64,000 bases of DNA from the NCBI RefSeq assembly GCF_003605735.1, contig NZ_QXTJ01000033.1, positions 180,926 through 244,925 on the forward strand, written 5' to 3'. The translations under genes were made by a program, and so were the position numbers. The stretch is from Pseudomonas sp. LS-2 (GTDB lineage Bacteria > Pseudomonadota > Gammaproteobacteria > Pseudomonadales > Pseudomonadaceae). Position 1 is the stretch's first letter. Each line of letters opens with the position of its first letter. Below the pieces are notes generated by a model that was given only the letters and a program-made list of their open reading frames with translations, searched no databases and was not told the DNA's origin. Shown here in pieces: positions 8,455 to 18,246 of this stretch.

Positions 8455-9111
8455 ACTTAATAAATCGCCGCATGAAATCAGACTGTTACAGCCGAATGTG
8501 ACAGTGAGATGGCAGCTAACGGCTTTAATGTGCACAAGTCAATTTCCAATCGCTATAAGCATCAGGAAGATCATTTTTAATTCAGGTCTTGCCCGCCTGA
8601 AATCCGGCGAATAGCCATCGTTTACCCGAACGAATACACATTTTCTGAATATGCCCTTCCATTGCGTCCAGCTTTCAGTTAGCATCGCCGCCGTTAGTAC
8701 CAAGCTGAAAGTCAATTCTGATCGACCTAATCCCCCAGCCATGATTTGCTGCTGAGCAAACGGACTGAAAAAAGGGATCGATCACCTCGATGGTTTCCAG
8801 ACATGAACTCGTACAACCTGCCGAACGATCGGAGGTGTGAAGAAGCAATCATGGCCTGCTCAGACCAGCCTGCAAATTGATCAGGATCTTCACCCCGAGC
8901 ATCGAACCTTTGCTCCTGTTGTGTCGCCTGCCCTCCTAAGTACCTACCAGTCAGCCCAGCGCCACACGATAACCGCGCTTCAACTGGCTGCTTTTGTTCC
9001 AGACAGGTTCTGCGCCCTGCCCTGACTCGCATTCGAGCAACGGCCCGCGTTTACTGGAACGTTTTTATTTTGCACGCCTCTATTGCGTGTCGATTCAGGA
9101 AACACCATTAC

Positions 9112-9336
9112 ATGACTACTCATATCCAGACTCAAAATGCTATCCGCACCCTCACCAACGCATTTGCACCTATGGACTGCCTGATCATGGCAGCTCGCAA
9201 GGGTTGCTTTAGCTTCACCATCGTCAACGAACACGGCATCGCCCGTCACAGCGAGCGCCTGTATCCCGATCAGTACTCCAGCGCCGAGCCGCTGCAGGCC
9301 GTGATCGACCGCACACGTCAGGCACTGACAGCCTGA
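9112..9336 (+). CDS. conserved hypothetical protein, 74 residues
   Basis: The ATG at 9112 was chosen over an upstream frame extension because CAGGAAAC lies about ten bases ahead and MTTHIQTQNAIRTLTNAFAP looks like a true N-terminus. A compact soluble protein: one helix, then two strands (KGCFSFTIVNEHG, ARHSERLYP) and a C-terminal helix (PLQAVIDRTRQAL). I recall similar small proteins in Pseudomonas but no function. A good terminator follows, so it is probably its own transcription unit. Confidence 0.72.
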   Translation: MTTHIQTQNAIRTLTNAFAPMDCLIMAARKGCFSFTIVNEHGIARHSERLYPDQYSSAEPLQAVIDRTRQALTA

Positions 9337-9368
9337 GACCGTTCGTCGGTTAAAAGCACAGACGTCCA

Positions 9369-9398
9369 AGCCTCACCCTCAAACGGTGGGGCTTTTTT
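9369..9398 (+). terminator. rho-independent terminator
   Basis: AGCCTCACC (9369-9377) pairs with GGTGGGGCT (9385-9393) with one G:T pair, then TTTTT. It is about 35 bases after the stop of the 74-residue gene. Confidence 0.88.
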
Positions 9399-9614
9399 GT
9401 GCCTGTTTTCCTTATGAAAAAACAATTGGCTTAATCGCTGCGTGGCATATGAGAAAGGATGTAGAGAGGGAAAGATTTTAAAAACAGACCTTTACACCGC
9501 AAATATGACACTACACTTCAAGTCAAGCGGTCTGAGCCGCTTCCGGTGGGCCCGACTCCATCACCGCTGCCAAGCGTCAGGGTCTGCCGGCTCAATTCTC
9601 TTCCCGAGGGTGTT

Positions 9615-10106
9615 ATGGGAATCGCTGCCAGTGAACTGTGCCGATATGTGATCCGCCCCACGCTGATCTACCTTGGCCGCCACCATCCCGGAGCAGAACA
9701 CTTTCTGCTCGCGGTCGCTGCAAGCCAGTCCGCATTGGGCGCCGAGCTTGACAGCCAACGCGGCCACGGCCTTTACGGGATCTCTGACACGCTCCACTAC
9801 CAGCTTTGGGATGGCTACCTGGCGAAAGATCCGGACCTTGCGAGCCTGGTCCGCGGCCTTGCCAGTCAGCACGCCTTTCTCACAGGCCCCGATCTGGAAT
9901 TGACCGTCAACCTGCGTTACTCCACGGCCATCGCCTGGATGATGGTCGAAGCCAGCCGCTTCTCCCTCCCAAGCGAAGACGACGTCATGGGCATGGCCCG
10001 AATTTGGCGCCGGATATTTCAACCTCAGGGCCGTCTGCAGGATTTCACTACGGCCTGGCAAACCTCCGTCGGCCCCCTTTCACAAGTCGAATCAGCCATT
10101 TTGTGA
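9615..10106 (+). CDS. conserved hypothetical protein, 163 residues
   Basis: The start is at ATG 9615, preceded by CCGAGGG; an in-frame start at 9546 is less likely. The sequence (MGIAASELCRYVIRPTLIYL ... HHPGAEHFLLAVAASQSALG ... RYSTAIAWMMVEASRFSLP ... RIFQPQGRLQDFTTAWQ) is mostly helical and soluble. Its early helices and the spacing of tryptophans suggest a compact helical, possibly lysozyme-like fold, but I cannot show catalytic residues. A hypothetical gene also sits next to the FadL-type porin in other pseudomonads, as I recall. Function unknown. Confidence 0.72.
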   Translation: MGIAASELCRYVIRPTLIYLGRHHPGAEHFLLAVAASQSALGAELDSQRGHGLYGISDTLHYQLWDGYLAKDPDLASLVRGLASQHAFLTGPDLELTVNLRYSTAIAWMMVEASRFSLPSEDDVMGMARIWRRIFQPQGRLQDFTTAWQTSVGPLSQVESAIL

Positions 10107-10245
10107 CTCTGCGGTTTCGCGGACGTTAGCCGCAATTTTCCCGGATTGTCCTACAAAAACTGCTCTAGCTCGGGTGGTCCAGCCTATAGCGCGTTATGAA
10201 AAATATTGGTAATTTCCGCGCGGTGATCAACAAGGAGTTCTAACA

Positions 10246-11544
10246 ATGAAAAAAACAATGATCAAATCCAGCCTCAGTCTCGCCATCACTCTTGCCTCCA
10301 CCCAAATTTTTGCATCCGGTTTTGCCCTCAACGAGCAAAGCATCAGCGGTATGGGCACCGGTTTCGCCGGTCGTTCCTCCTCCGTTGATGACGCCAGCAT
10401 CGTCTACGGCAACCCGGCCGGCATGTCGCGCCTCAAACGCCAGCAAGTGACTGTAGGTGTTGCGGCGATCGATGCCTCGACTGACATCTCGGACACCAGC
10501 GGCCGCAGCTCCGGCACCAACAAAGGCGACATGGTGCCTTTCACAGCGGTGCCGATGGGGTTTTACGTCAACCCGGTCGATGATCACTGGGCCTTCGGTC
10601 TGGGTGTCTACGCACCTTTCGGCCTGGTCACCGACTACGAAAGCAGCTTCCAGGGTCGTAACTTTGGCAGCAAGAGCATCGTGAAGGTCGTGACCTTCCA
10701 GCCAACTGTCAGCTACGCCTTCAATGACAAGGTTTCGATCGGGTTCGGTCCGACCATCAACCGTATCTCCGGCGCACTGGAATCTAACCCGAACCTGAGC
10801 GGCGTAACCGCTCCGATCACTGGCCGCCCAGCGGGCGACGGCCGCGTGCAGGTCAAGGGTGATGACGTGGGCTATGGCTTCAACGCCGGTATCCTCGTTC
10901 AAGCCACCGACACCACCACCGTCGGCCTGACTTACCACTCCAAGGTGACATACAAGCTCGAAGGCCACACTGAGGTGACACCTGGCGCCGGCGTACCTCC
11001 AGCCTTGCTCAGCGCCGGACGCTACGATGCCAAACTCAGCCTCGACACTCCAGAGTCGGTTGACTTCTCCGTCACGCAAAAGATGAACGATGCGTGGAAG
11101 CTGTATGCAGGCGCAACCTGGACTCGCTGGAGTCGCCTGGAAGACATCACCGTCAAGAACTCTGGCGTGAGCGGCGGTGCGCTGGCACCTCGCCTGTTCG
11201 GTACCATCACCGAAGAGCAGAACTGGCATGACACCTGGGCTTACGCAATCGGTACCTCGTACCAGTTGAACAGGCAGTGGGTTCTGCGTACTGGTCTGAC
11301 GTTCGACCAATCGCCTACCAACAACGAGAACCGTTCGCCACGCATCCCGACCGGCGACCGCACGATCTTCAGCCTGGGCGCTGGCTACAGCCCTACGGAT
11401 GACATCACTATCGACGTTGCGTATTCATACCTGAAAGAAGAAGACGTCAAGGTTCACGACGTCAGCCCACTGGGTCAGACTTACAACGCGAAGTATGAAA
11501 ACAGCGCCAACGGTTTCGGCGTGGGCCTGACTTACCGCTTCTGA
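10246..11544 (+). CDS. FadL/OmpP1-type outer-membrane transporter
   Basis: 432 residues. A signal peptide (MKKTMIKSSLSLAITLASTQ, cleaved near FASG) is followed by the FadL N-terminal plug segment (GFALNEQSISGMGTGFAGRS) and the NPAG motif (YGNPAGMS, about residue 60). The C-terminus VGLTYRF ends in the aromatic residue expected of outer-membrane beta-barrels. AAGGAG lies nine bases before the ATG. FadL proteins carry long-chain fatty acids or other hydrophobic molecules through the outer membrane; the ligand is unknown here. A terminator follows at once. Confidence 0.92.
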   Translation: MKKTMIKSSLSLAITLASTQIFASGFALNEQSISGMGTGFAGRSSSVDDASIVYGNPAGMSRLKRQQVTVGVAAIDASTDISDTSGRSSGTNKGDMVPFTAVPMGFYVNPVDDHWAFGLGVYAPFGLVTDYESSFQGRNFGSKSIVKVVTFQPTVSYAFNDKVSIGFGPTINRISGALESNPNLSGVTAPITGRPAGDGRVQVKGDDVGYGFNAGILVQATDTTTVGLTYHSKVTYKLEGHTEVTPGAGVPPALLSAGRYDAKLSLDTPESVDFSVTQKMNDAWKLYAGATWTRWSRLEDITVKNSGVSGGALAPRLFGTITEEQNWHDTWAYAIGTSYQLNRQWVLRTGLTFDQSPTNNENRSPRIPTGDRTIFSLGAGYSPTDDITIDVAYSYLKEEDVKVHDVSPLGQTYNAKYENSANGFGVGLTYRF

Positions 11545-11587
11545 TGCAGTTGGCGGAACCGGCAGATCACCGGTTCGCCATACAGAA

Positions 11588-11620
11588 AACCCCGCAGCCA
11601 GCGATGGATGCGGGGTTTTT
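11588..11620 (+). terminator. terminator after the FadL-type gene
   Basis: AACCCCGCA (11588-11596) and TGCGGGGTT (11609-11617) flank a 12-base loop, then TTTTT. It sits between convergent genes, and the A-run on its left could let it serve both strands. Confidence 0.9.
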
Positions 11621-11649
11621 CGTTGTAGAAGGCGATGAGCTTTGAAGGA

Positions 11650-12213
11650 TCAGGGCTTCGACGCAATCGCCTTCTCTACCGCCGAGATCAGCTCGGGATC
11701 ATCCGGCGTGGTCCTGCTGGAAAAACTGGCAATGACGTTGCCTTTGCGGTCCACGACATATTTATAGAAATTCCAGCGCGGGGCATTGCTCTGCTCGGCC
11801 AGTACCTTGAAAAGGTTGATCGCATCGGACCCGCGGACCGGCTGGGGCTCGGTCATGGTGAAGGTCACGCCGTAATTAACGAAGCAGACCTTGGCAGTTT
11901 CGGCGGCGTCGTTGGACTCCTGTTTGAAGTCGTCGGAGGGAACACCGAGCACTTCCAGACCCTGTCCCTTGAACCGCTGATTCAGGGCTTCCAGGCCTTT
12001 GAACTGGGGCGCGAAGCCACAGAAACTGGCCGTGTTGACCACCACCATCGGTTTACCCGCGAACTGCTTGCACAGGTCGATACCCTGTTTGGCCCGCAGC
12101 TTGGGCAACTCGCCCTGCAACAGCGGCGGGCAGTCGGCGGCCATAGCCGCACCGCTCATGGCGAAGAAGAGGACAGGAAGGCAGATCCAGCGAATTCTCA
12201 TGACGGCATCCAT
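11650..12213 (-). CDS. glutathione peroxidase family protein, exported
   Basis: 187 residues from the ATG at 12211-12213; an alternative ATG four codons later (12201) gives [20 protein letters not shown], a cleaner signal peptide. After the signal the thioredoxin-like peroxidase fold follows: [16 protein letters not shown], where cysteine replaces selenocysteine, and [12 protein letters not shown] near the C-terminus. The family reduces peroxides using thioredoxin or glutathione. With the signal sequence this one would act in the periplasm. It lies between the FadL-type porin and the MFS pair; P. aeruginosa has the same order as I recall it. Confidence 0.87.
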   Translation of the reverse strand: MDAVMRIRWICLPVLFFAMSGAAMAADCPPLLQGELPKLRAKQGIDLCKQFAGKPMVVVNTASFCGFAPQFKGLEALNQRFKGQGLEVLGVPSDDFKQESNDAAETAKVCFVNYGVTFTMTEPQPVRGSDAINLFKVLAEQSNAPRWNFYKYVVDRKGNVIASFSSRTTPDDPELISAVEKAIASKP

Positions 12214-12285
12214 TCAAGGCAGGGAGTCGGGTGTCAGCTCACACGCTACTCCGTGCCATCGAGAATGCCTAGGGCACAACGCCGC

Positions 12286-12405
12286 TCAGCAGGACATGCC
12301 CAACTGCAGTGCGCCAAGGCCGACGCGTTGCCAGCCCCACCACGCCAACAGCAGCAGTGTCGCAACTGCCAGCGCGCCACCGATCCAGGGAGCGAGCCGG
12401 ATCAC
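12286..12405 (-). CDS. 39-residue single-helix membrane peptide coupled to the MFS gene
   Basis: The GTG start (12403-12405) overlaps the TGA of the MFS gene as GTGA, which implies translational coupling. The peptide is VIRLAPWIGGALAVATLLLL followed by AWWGWQRVGLGALQLGMSC: a single hydrophobic helix with an aromatic boundary. Other Pseudomonas genomes carry similar short frames after this transporter, as I recall. It may be a small transporter subunit or regulator; the function is inference. It is too short for most gene callers. Confidence 0.6.
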   Translation of the reverse strand: MIRLAPWIGGALAVATLLLLAWWGWQRVGLGALQLGMSC

Positions 12406-13610
12406 AGTGCCACCACTTGAGGCTGGAGCCGCGCCACAGGTCGTTCGCGCACCGGCCAGTTCAAGGCAGCGGCCACCAGGCTGAGGGCAATCGATACGTG
12501 CCAGATCAAGTCATAATTCCCCGTGTGGTCATACACGACGCCACCCAGCCAGCCGCCCAGAAACGCGCCCAACTGGTGGAACAGGAAGACGATACCACCG
12601 AGCATCGACAGATTGCGTACGCCGAACAGCGTTGCCACGGTGCCGTTGGTCAGGGGTACGGTCGACAGCCAGAGCAGACCCATGGAAATACCGAATAGAT
12701 AAGCCGTGGTCTGGGTCAGCGGCGCCCACAGGAACAGGACGATCACCACGGCACGCAACAGATACAGACCGGTGAGCAGGCGCGGTTTGGACATCCGCCC
12801 GCCCAGCCAGCCCGCGATATAAGTGCCGAACACGTTGAACAGGCCGATCAACGCCAGGACCGTCGTGCCGACCGTGGCCGGCAAATGCTGATCCACCAGA
12901 TACGCCGGCAAGTGCACGCCGATGAACACCACCTGAAAGCCACAGACGAAGAAACCGAAGGCCAGCAGCCAGAAGCCGGAGTGGGTGCAGGCTTCGTGGA
13001 GGGCTTCACGCAGCGTCTGCTCTCCTGCGGTCACGGGAACCGGCTTGTCCTTGAGCATCGCCACCAGGGGCAGAATGAACGCCACCAGCAAGCCCAGCGC
13101 CACCAGCGCCATCGACCAGCCCAACCACCCGATCAGGCCGAGCGTGCCGGGGAGCATGGCGAACTGACCGAACGACCCGGCCGCACTGGCGAGTCCCATG
13201 CCCATGCTGCGTTTTTCAGGCGGCAACGCACGCCCTACCACGCCAAGAATGATCGAGAACGTCGTCCCCGACAGCCCGATGCCGATCAGCAACCCAGCGC
13301 TCAGGGACAACGACGCCGGCGAGTCGGCCATGCTCATCATTGCCAGACCGACGGCGTACAGTATGCCCCCGACAAACACCACTTTAGCGGCACCGAAACG
13401 ATCCGCCAGCGCCCCGGTGAACGGCTGCGCCAGGCCCCAGACCAGATTCTGCAGCGCGATGGCGAAGGCGAAGACCTCCCGCCCCCAGCCAAACTGCGCA
13501 CTCATGGGCGGCAGAAACAGGCCGAAACCGTGCCGCGTGCCCAGGGACAAGGCCAGAATCAACGCACTGCCCAGCAAAATCCAGCCACTGGTACGCCACA
13601 CGGATGTCAT
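12402..13610 (-). CDS. major facilitator superfamily transporter
   Basis: 402 residues from ATG 13608-13610, chosen because GGAGAACAACA precedes it; the longer frame to 13667 lacks a ribosome-binding site. Twelve membrane segments in two halves, with the MFS loop 2-3 motif GALADRFGAAKVV (about residue 65). The pattern (TRHGFGLFLPPMSAQFGWGR) resembles the monocarboxylate/oxalate-formate branch. The substrate cannot be inferred. It shares an operon with the 39-residue peptide. Confidence 0.86.
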   Translation of the reverse strand: MTSVWRTSGWILLGSALILALSLGTRHGFGLFLPPMSAQFGWGREVFAFAIALQNLVWGLAQPFTGALADRFGAAKVVFVGGILYAVGLAMMSMADSPASLSLSAGLLIGIGLSGTTFSIILGVVGRALPPEKRSMGMGLASAAGSFGQFAMLPGTLGLIGWLGWSMALVALGLLVAFILPLVAMLKDKPVPVTAGEQTLREALHEACTHSGFWLLAFGFFVCGFQVVFIGVHLPAYLVDQHLPATVGTTVLALIGLFNVFGTYIAGWLGGRMSKPRLLTGLYLLRAVVIVLFLWAPLTQTTAYLFGISMGLLWLSTVPLTNGTVATLFGVRNLSMLGGIVFLFHQLGAFLGGWLGGVVYDHTGNYDLIWHVSIALSLVAAALNWPVRERPVARLQPQVVAL

Positions 13611-13787
13611 TGTTGTTCTCCAGAGATCAAAACAGCACGCGCAAAAATTAGGTGCATATGCCACCAAATCGGAATCTGCGGAAGCTACGCCCGGCGTTCA
13701 GGGGTGTCAATCGACGTGACGGGGATGGACATGGAGAGTTCGCGAGCTAGCCGATGACAGGATCAACAACGGTGAATACCACGTCCT

Positions 13788-13868
13788 GTAGCAGTCCGGC
13801 TTGCCGGCGGTGGCATTCTCAAGATCGCTGCCGCCGGTAAACGGAACGCCGCCCGACCGGACTGCTAC
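13788..13868. repeat. REPIN family A, copy 2, variant arm
   Basis: GTAGCAGTCCGGCTTGCCGG on the left. The right arm carries about 15 extra bases (GGAACGCCGCCCGA region) before CCGGACTGCTAC. The same insertion is found, inverted, in copy 5 (49933). It sits just downstream of the cob operon. Confidence 0.85.
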
Positions 13869-13896
13869 AGAAGGAGTGCCATGCGACAGCGTCAAA

Positions 13897-14628
13897 TCAG
13901 CTCAACGCCAGCGCCACAAGCACCAGAACCTCGAGCAACTCCAGCATGGCCCCGGCCGTGTCGCCGGTGCTGCCGCCAAGCCGTTTGATCATCAGTTGCC
14001 GCAACCAGAAGAACCCGGCAGTGGCGCTCAGCACCGCCCACAACCCCGCCCAACCGGCTATCAGCACACAGGCAACAGTGGTGACACCCAGCACTTGAAT
14101 GCCGAGCCTGCGGGGCAAATGATCAGCCAGCGCCTGCCCCAACCCGCCCGCCCGAACATAGGGGGTGTTGAGGAACAGCCCCAACATCGCAGCGCGGCCA
14201 ATGACCGGGGCGAGAAGCAGTCCAACGCTGTGGTGAGCATCGATCAGCGCCACTATCGCGGCGAACTTCAGCAGCAGCACGATCACCAGCGTGACCACGG
14301 CGATGGGTCCGCTGAGCGGGTCTTTCATGATCGTCAGGGTGCGCTCGCGGTCGCCGAACCCACCTAGCCATGCGTCGGCGCTGTCGGCCAGACCGTCCAG
14401 ATGCAGACCGCCACTGAGCAACGCCCAACACCCCAGCAACAAGGCGGCATGAAGCAGTTGCGGTGTCCCCGAGAGCAATAAATCCAGCGCCATCAGCACC
14501 GAGCCGAACACCACGCCCACCAGCGGATAGAACAACAGCGAACGACCCAGCTCCAGAGGCGCGGGCATGCCCGGCAAGCGAATCGGCAGACTGCTGAGAA
14601 ACTGCAGGGCAATCCAGAACGGCAGCAT
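13897..14628 (-). CDS. cobV: adenosylcobinamide-GDP ribazoletransferase (cobalamin synthase)
   Basis: 243 residues with about six membrane segments. The signature HLDGLADSADAWLGG (about residue 75), with its acidic DxxxDxxD cluster for metal-GDP binding, is intact. It joins adenosylcobinamide-GDP and alpha-ribazole (or its phosphate) to form cobalamin at the inner membrane. It is the last gene of the cob operon, starting directly at the base before the stop of the phosphatase gene. The E. coli/Salmonella name is cobS. Confidence 0.94.
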   Translation of the reverse strand: MLPFWIALQFLSSLPIRLPGMPAPLELGRSLLFYPLVGVVFGSVLMALDLLLSGTPQLLHAALLLGCWALLSGGLHLDGLADSADAWLGGFGDRERTLTIMKDPLSGPIAVVTLVIVLLLKFAAIVALIDAHHSVGLLLAPVIGRAAMLGLFLNTPYVRAGGLGQALADHLPRRLGIQVLGVTTVACVLIAGWAGLWAVLSATAGFFWLRQLMIKRLGGSTGDTAGAMLELLEVLVLVALALS

Positions 14629-15201
14629 TCAGACCTCCGTCAGCACGCCAGCGGCTGCGATATCCAGGCTGAACAAACCGCCATGACCGACGACCACTTG
14701 CAACAGCAGTTCACGGGGCAAGCCGCGAGCTCGCGCCAGCAACAGCCGCATCACCCCGCCGTGGCTGATCAACAGAATGCGTTCGCCATCATGAGCGAGT
14801 TGAAGACGTCGGACCGCACCGAGAACACGTTCGGAAAACGCCAACACCGGCTCGCCATTGGGCGGCGTGAACGTGTACGGATTCTCCCAGAAACGCCCGA
14901 GACCTTCGGCGTCGGTGTCCATCAGTTGCGCCGTGCCGATGCCTTCCCAGTCGCCGAAATGCAGTTCTTGCAGAGCGGGTTCCATCTGCAACGGCAAGGA
15001 CAGGCGGGCTGCCAGCTCTTCGGCAAAACGCGCACATCGCTGCAAGGGCGAACTGACAATGCGGTCCCATGGCCCGGCTGCGCCGACCGCCGCGCGCATC
15101 TGCTGCCAGCCGGTGTCGGTCAATGCATCGTCCAGGCTGCCGCGCAAGCCGCCGCCCAGTTCCGTCTCGCCATGACGCAGCACGTCCAGACGCAACGTCA
15201 T
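14629..15201 (-). CDS. cobC: alpha-ribazole-5'-phosphate phosphatase, histidine phosphatase family
   Basis: 190 residues from ATG 15199-15201, which overlaps the TGA of cobT (ATGA). The phosphoglycerate-mutase-like catalytic motif [12 protein letters not shown] (residues about 7-18) supplies the phosphorylated histidine, and SHGGVMRLL (about 150) the second one. It removes phosphate from alpha-ribazole-5'-phosphate or from cobalamin-5'-phosphate. The symbol follows Salmonella CobC; pseudomonads also use cobC for the PLP enzyme at 18243, so the name is ambiguous. Confidence 0.88.
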   Translation of the reverse strand: MTLRLDVLRHGETELGGGLRGSLDDALTDTGWQQMRAAVGAAGPWDRIVSSPLQRCARFAEELAARLSLPLQMEPALQELHFGDWEGIGTAQLMDTDAEGLGRFWENPYTFTPPNGEPVLAFSERVLGAVRRLQLAHDGERILLISHGGVMRLLLARARGLPRELLLQVVVGHGGLFSLDIAAAGVLTEV

Positions 15202-16250
15202 GCCGGGCGATCCGCAACCGCAGCTTCGGCGAAGGTCGCCATGCCGTTGTGCAGCTCGCAGGCCAGACGCAACAGCGGCACGGCCAACGCCGCGCCACTG
15301 CCCTCGCCCAGACGCAGACCCAGCTCCAGCAAAGGCTCGGCCTGCAGGGTTTCCAGCACATGGCGATGACCGGGCTCGGCACCGCGATGCCCGAAGAACA
15401 GCCAAGGACGGCACGACGGATTGATACGCACGGCGACCAGGGCGGCGACGCTGCAAATGAACCCGTCGACCAGCGCGACGAGGCCTTCCTGGGCGCAGGT
15501 CAGATAGGCGCCCACCAGCGCGGCCACTTCAAAGCCGCCCAGCGCACGCAAGCTGCCCAACGCATCGCCGGACTGAGCGGCATGCAATTGCAACGCCTGC
15601 TCGATCACCTGAGCCTTGTGATTGACCCCTTGTGCATCAAGGCCAGTGCCCGGCCCCACCAGCAGTGGTGCTGGACAGGCGAGCACTGAACACGCGACGG
15701 CACTGGCGGCCGTGGTGTTGCCAATGCCCATCTCGCCGCCGATGAACAATTCGTAACCTGCGGCCCTGGCTCGCAGAACGCTGTCGCGACCGCCCGCCAG
15801 CGCGCCTTCGAGTTGCGCCAGGGTCATCGCCGGCTCCCTGACGAAGTTGGCGGTGCCTGCACCGAGGTTCAGATGCCGCACCCCCGGCAGGTTCAACGGA
15901 GAAACCGTGCCGAGGTCGACCACGTCCAATTGCGCCGACAACTGCTTGGCCAACACGCTGATCGCCGCGCCGCCCATGACGAAGTTGTGCAGCATTTGCC
16001 CGGTCACTTCCTGGGGATAGGCAGACACCCCTTCGGCCACCACACCATGATCGCCCGCGAAAATCGCGATCCAGACCTTGTCCAGCCTGGGCTTTACTCG
16101 ACCTTGCAACCCGGCCAGCTGCACAGCGACCGCTTCCAGCTGGCCCAGCGAGCCCGCAGGTTTGGTCAATTGCTGCTGTCGGGCCAGCGCGTGCTCTCGG
16201 CTGTCTTGGTCAACTTCACGCGCAGGGGCGAGCCACCAGGCATTACTCAT
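15198..16250 (-). CDS. cobT: nicotinate-nucleotide:dimethylbenzimidazole phosphoribosyltransferase
   Basis: 350 residues from ATG 16248-16250, whose ATGA overlaps the end of cobP. Typical motifs: [20 protein letters not shown] (about residues 68-87), [13 protein letters not shown] (about 172) and [11 protein letters not shown]. It makes alpha-ribazole-5'-phosphate from 5,6-dimethylbenzimidazole (supplied by BluB here) and nicotinate mononucleotide. Called cobU in older Pseudomonas naming. Confidence 0.95.
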   Translation of the reverse strand: MSNAWWLAPAREVDQDSREHALARQQQLTKPAGSLGQLEAVAVQLAGLQGRVKPRLDKVWIAIFAGDHGVVAEGVSAYPQEVTGQMLHNFVMGGAAISVLAKQLSAQLDVVDLGTVSPLNLPGVRHLNLGAGTANFVREPAMTLAQLEGALAGGRDSVLRARAAGYELFIGGEMGIGNTTAASAVACSVLACPAPLLVGPGTGLDAQGVNHKAQVIEQALQLHAAQSGDALGSLRALGGFEVAALVGAYLTCAQEGLVALVDGFICSVAALVAVRINPSCRPWLFFGHRGAEPGHRHVLETLQAEPLLELGLRLGEGSGAALAVPLLRLACELHNGMATFAEAAVADRPA

Positions 16251-16768
16251 AGTGCGGATCCTTTCAAAGTCATGGGCAGGCCGGCGACCGTAAACACCAC
16301 GCGCTGGCAACGGTCGGCCAGCGCCTGATGCAGCCAGCCGGCCTCATCGACATAACGACGGGTCAGCTCACCGAGCGGCACAACGCCCAGCCCGGTTTCG
16401 TTGCTGACGAAAATGATTTCACCCGGCAGTTCAGCCAGGCAATCGAGTAAGGCTTGGCGCTCCTGCGCCAGTCGCTGCGGATCGTCCAGCATCAGCAGAT
16501 TGGTCAGCCACAGGGTCAGGCAGTCCACCAACAGGCAGCTGTCCGACCTTGCGCTTTGTTTCAACACACGGGCCAGCTCCACGGGCTCTTCGATCAGGCC
16601 CCAGTTGTCCGGGCGGCGCTGGCGATGCAATTCGACACGTTGATTCATCTCGCCATCCAGCGGTTGGCTGGTGGCGATGTAAATCACCCCAAGCCCGCTT
16701 TCGCTGGCCAGTTTTTCGGCCAGCCGACTTTTGCCCGAACGCGCCCCGCCGAGGATCAATTGCAGCAT
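16247..16768 (-). CDS. cobP: adenosylcobinamide kinase / adenosylcobinamide-phosphate guanylyltransferase
   Basis: 173 residues. A P-loop GGARSGKS at residues 6-13 and a [11 protein letters not shown] motif (about 120) define the bifunctional CobP/CobU family, which phosphorylates adenosylcobinamide and adds GMP. The ATG shares one base with the stop of cobQ (TGATG). Equivalent to Salmonella cobU. Confidence 0.95.
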   Translation of the reverse strand: MLQLILGGARSGKSRLAEKLASESGLGVIYIATSQPLDGEMNQRVELHRQRRPDNWGLIEEPVELARVLKQSARSDSCLLVDCLTLWLTNLLMLDDPQRLAQERQALLDCLAELPGEIIFVSNETGLGVVPLGELTRRYVDEAGWLHQALADRCQRVVFTVAGLPMTLKGSAL

Positions 16769-18246
16769 CAGCCTTGCTCCAGACCGCAGAGTTCACGCAG
16801 CAGCTTGCCATCGAGGTGCTTCTCCACCAAGTCAGCCAGCCGTTCGATATCGCGTTCGCGCAGGGCGTGATAGTCGACCGGCTCCACGTTCTGCAAACCG
16901 GCCCACCGCAGCAAGGCACTACTCGATGACGGGTGTTCGAACAACCCGTGCAGATAAGTGCCGAGGACCTGGCCGTCAGCACTTCGAGCGCCATCGCAAC
17001 GCCCGTCGCTGAGTTGCACCAGCGGGTATTCCAGCGCCGGGCCGGTGGTCACGCCCGCATGGATTTCGTACCCGCAGACATCAGCGTCTTCCAGCGTCAG
17101 ACGACCGCTGACATTGCGCAGCTGTTTTTCGTTTTCCAGCAACGTGCTCATCGCCAGCAGGCCGAGCCCCGGACTTGAACCGGCTGCGCCCTCGAGGCCC
17201 AGCGGATCGTGAAGTTCGTCGCCCAACATTTGCAGACCGCCGCAGATCCCCAGAACCTTGCCGCCATAACGCAGGTGCCGGCTGATCGCGACGTCCCAGC
17301 CGTTGTTGCGCAGATACGTCAGGTCGCTGCGCACGCTCTTGGAGCCCGGCAGGATGATCAGATCGGCGGGAGGGATCGGCTGACCCGGCCCCACGAATTG
17401 AAGATTCACCTGCGGGTGCAGGCGCAATGGATCGAAATCGGTGTGGTTGCTGATGCGCGGCAACACCGGCACCACCACGTTGAGCACCTGTTCGGCCTTG
17501 TCGGTCTGGCGCTGATCGAGACCGTCTTCGGCCTCCAGATGCAGATCCATGACATACGGCAGCACGCCCACCACCGGTTTGCCGGTGCGCTGTTCCAGCC
17601 AGTCCAGCCCCGGTTGCAGCAAGGCGATGTCGCCGCGAAAACGGTTGATGATGAACCCCTTCACCCGCGCCTGCTCGCTGGGCGACAGCAGTTCCAGCGT
17701 GCCGACCAGATGGGCGAAGACCCCGCCGCGATTGATGTCGGCCACCAGCAAAACCGGGCAATCCACAGCTTCGGCGAACCCCATGTTGGCGATGTCGCCC
17801 GCACGCAGATTGATCTCGGCCGGAGAGCCTGCTCCCTCGACCAACACCACCGGCCAGTTTTCACTCAGGCGCTGATGAGACGCCAGCACCGCTTTCATGG
17901 CGATGGCTTTGTAGTCGTGGTAGGCAACGGCGTTCATGGTGGTCACTGCGCGACCGTGAATGATCACCTGCGCGCCAGTATCGCTGTTGGGTTTGAGCAA
18001 CACCGGGTTCATGTCGGTATGGGGTTCGAGATTGCACGCCTGGGCCTGCACCGCCTGCGCCCGACCGATCTCGCCGCCATCGGCGGTGACCGCGCTGTTG
18101 AGGGCCATGTTCTGCGGCTTGAACGGCACGGTGCGCACGCCCTGACGGGTCAGCCAGCGGCACAATGCCGTCACCAGGGTGCTTTTTCCGGCATCCGAGG
18201 TGGTGCCTTGCACCATCAGGGTTTTGCCGGTTTCAGGAGTGTTCAT
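16768..18246 (-). CDS. cobQ: adenosylcobyric acid synthase (glutamine-hydrolysing)
   Basis: 492 residues. The N-terminal ATPase domain has the P-loop [18 protein letters not shown] (about 15-32) and [12 protein letters not shown]. The C-terminal class-I-like glutamine amidotransferase domain carries the nucleophile in [10 protein letters not shown] (about 333-342) and a late histidine (YLHGLF). It amidates four side chains of the corrin ring. Overlaps both neighbours by 1-4 bases. Confidence 0.96.
   Translation of the reverse strand: MNTPETGKTLMVQGTTSDAGKSTLVTALCRWLTRQGVRTVPFKPQNMALNSAVTADGGEIGRAQAVQAQACNLEPHTDMNPVLLKPNSDTGAQVIIHGRAVTTMNAVAYHDYKAIAMKAVLASHQRLSENWPVVLVEGAGSPAEINLRAGDIANMGFAEAVDCPVLLVADINRGGVFAHLVGTLELLSPSEQARVKGFIINRFRGDIALLQPGLDWLEQRTGKPVVGVLPYVMDLHLEAEDGLDQRQTDKAEQVLNVVVPVLPRISNHTDFDPLRLHPQVNLQFVGPGQPIPPADLIILPGSKSVRSDLTYLRNNGWDVAISRHLRYGGKVLGICGGLQMLGDELHDPLGLEGAAGSSPGLGLLAMSTLLENEKQLRNVSGRLTLEDADVCGYEIHAGVTTGPALEYPLVQLSDGRCDGARSADGQVLGTYLHGLFEHPSSSSALLRWAGLQNVEPVDYHALRERDIERLADLVEKHLDGKLLRELCGLEQG

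Larger units (their letters stand above)
8181..9111. other. gene-poor region of about 930 bp
   Basis: No convincing protein gene. It contains the DnaA-box palindrome (8329-8349), a hairpin (8427-8454) and a shorter inverted pair CTTTCAG/CTGAAAG around 8672-8711. One 67-codon minus-strand frame (8539-8742) lacks a ribosome-binding site and resembles nothing I know. The right part (about 9040-9111) is the leader of the next gene. An untranslated RNA here cannot be excluded. Confidence 0.5.

Noticed and set aside
8539..8742. 67-codon minus-strand frame MAGGLGRSEL...
   Set aside because: No ribosome-binding site, no recognisable pattern; region looks non-coding.
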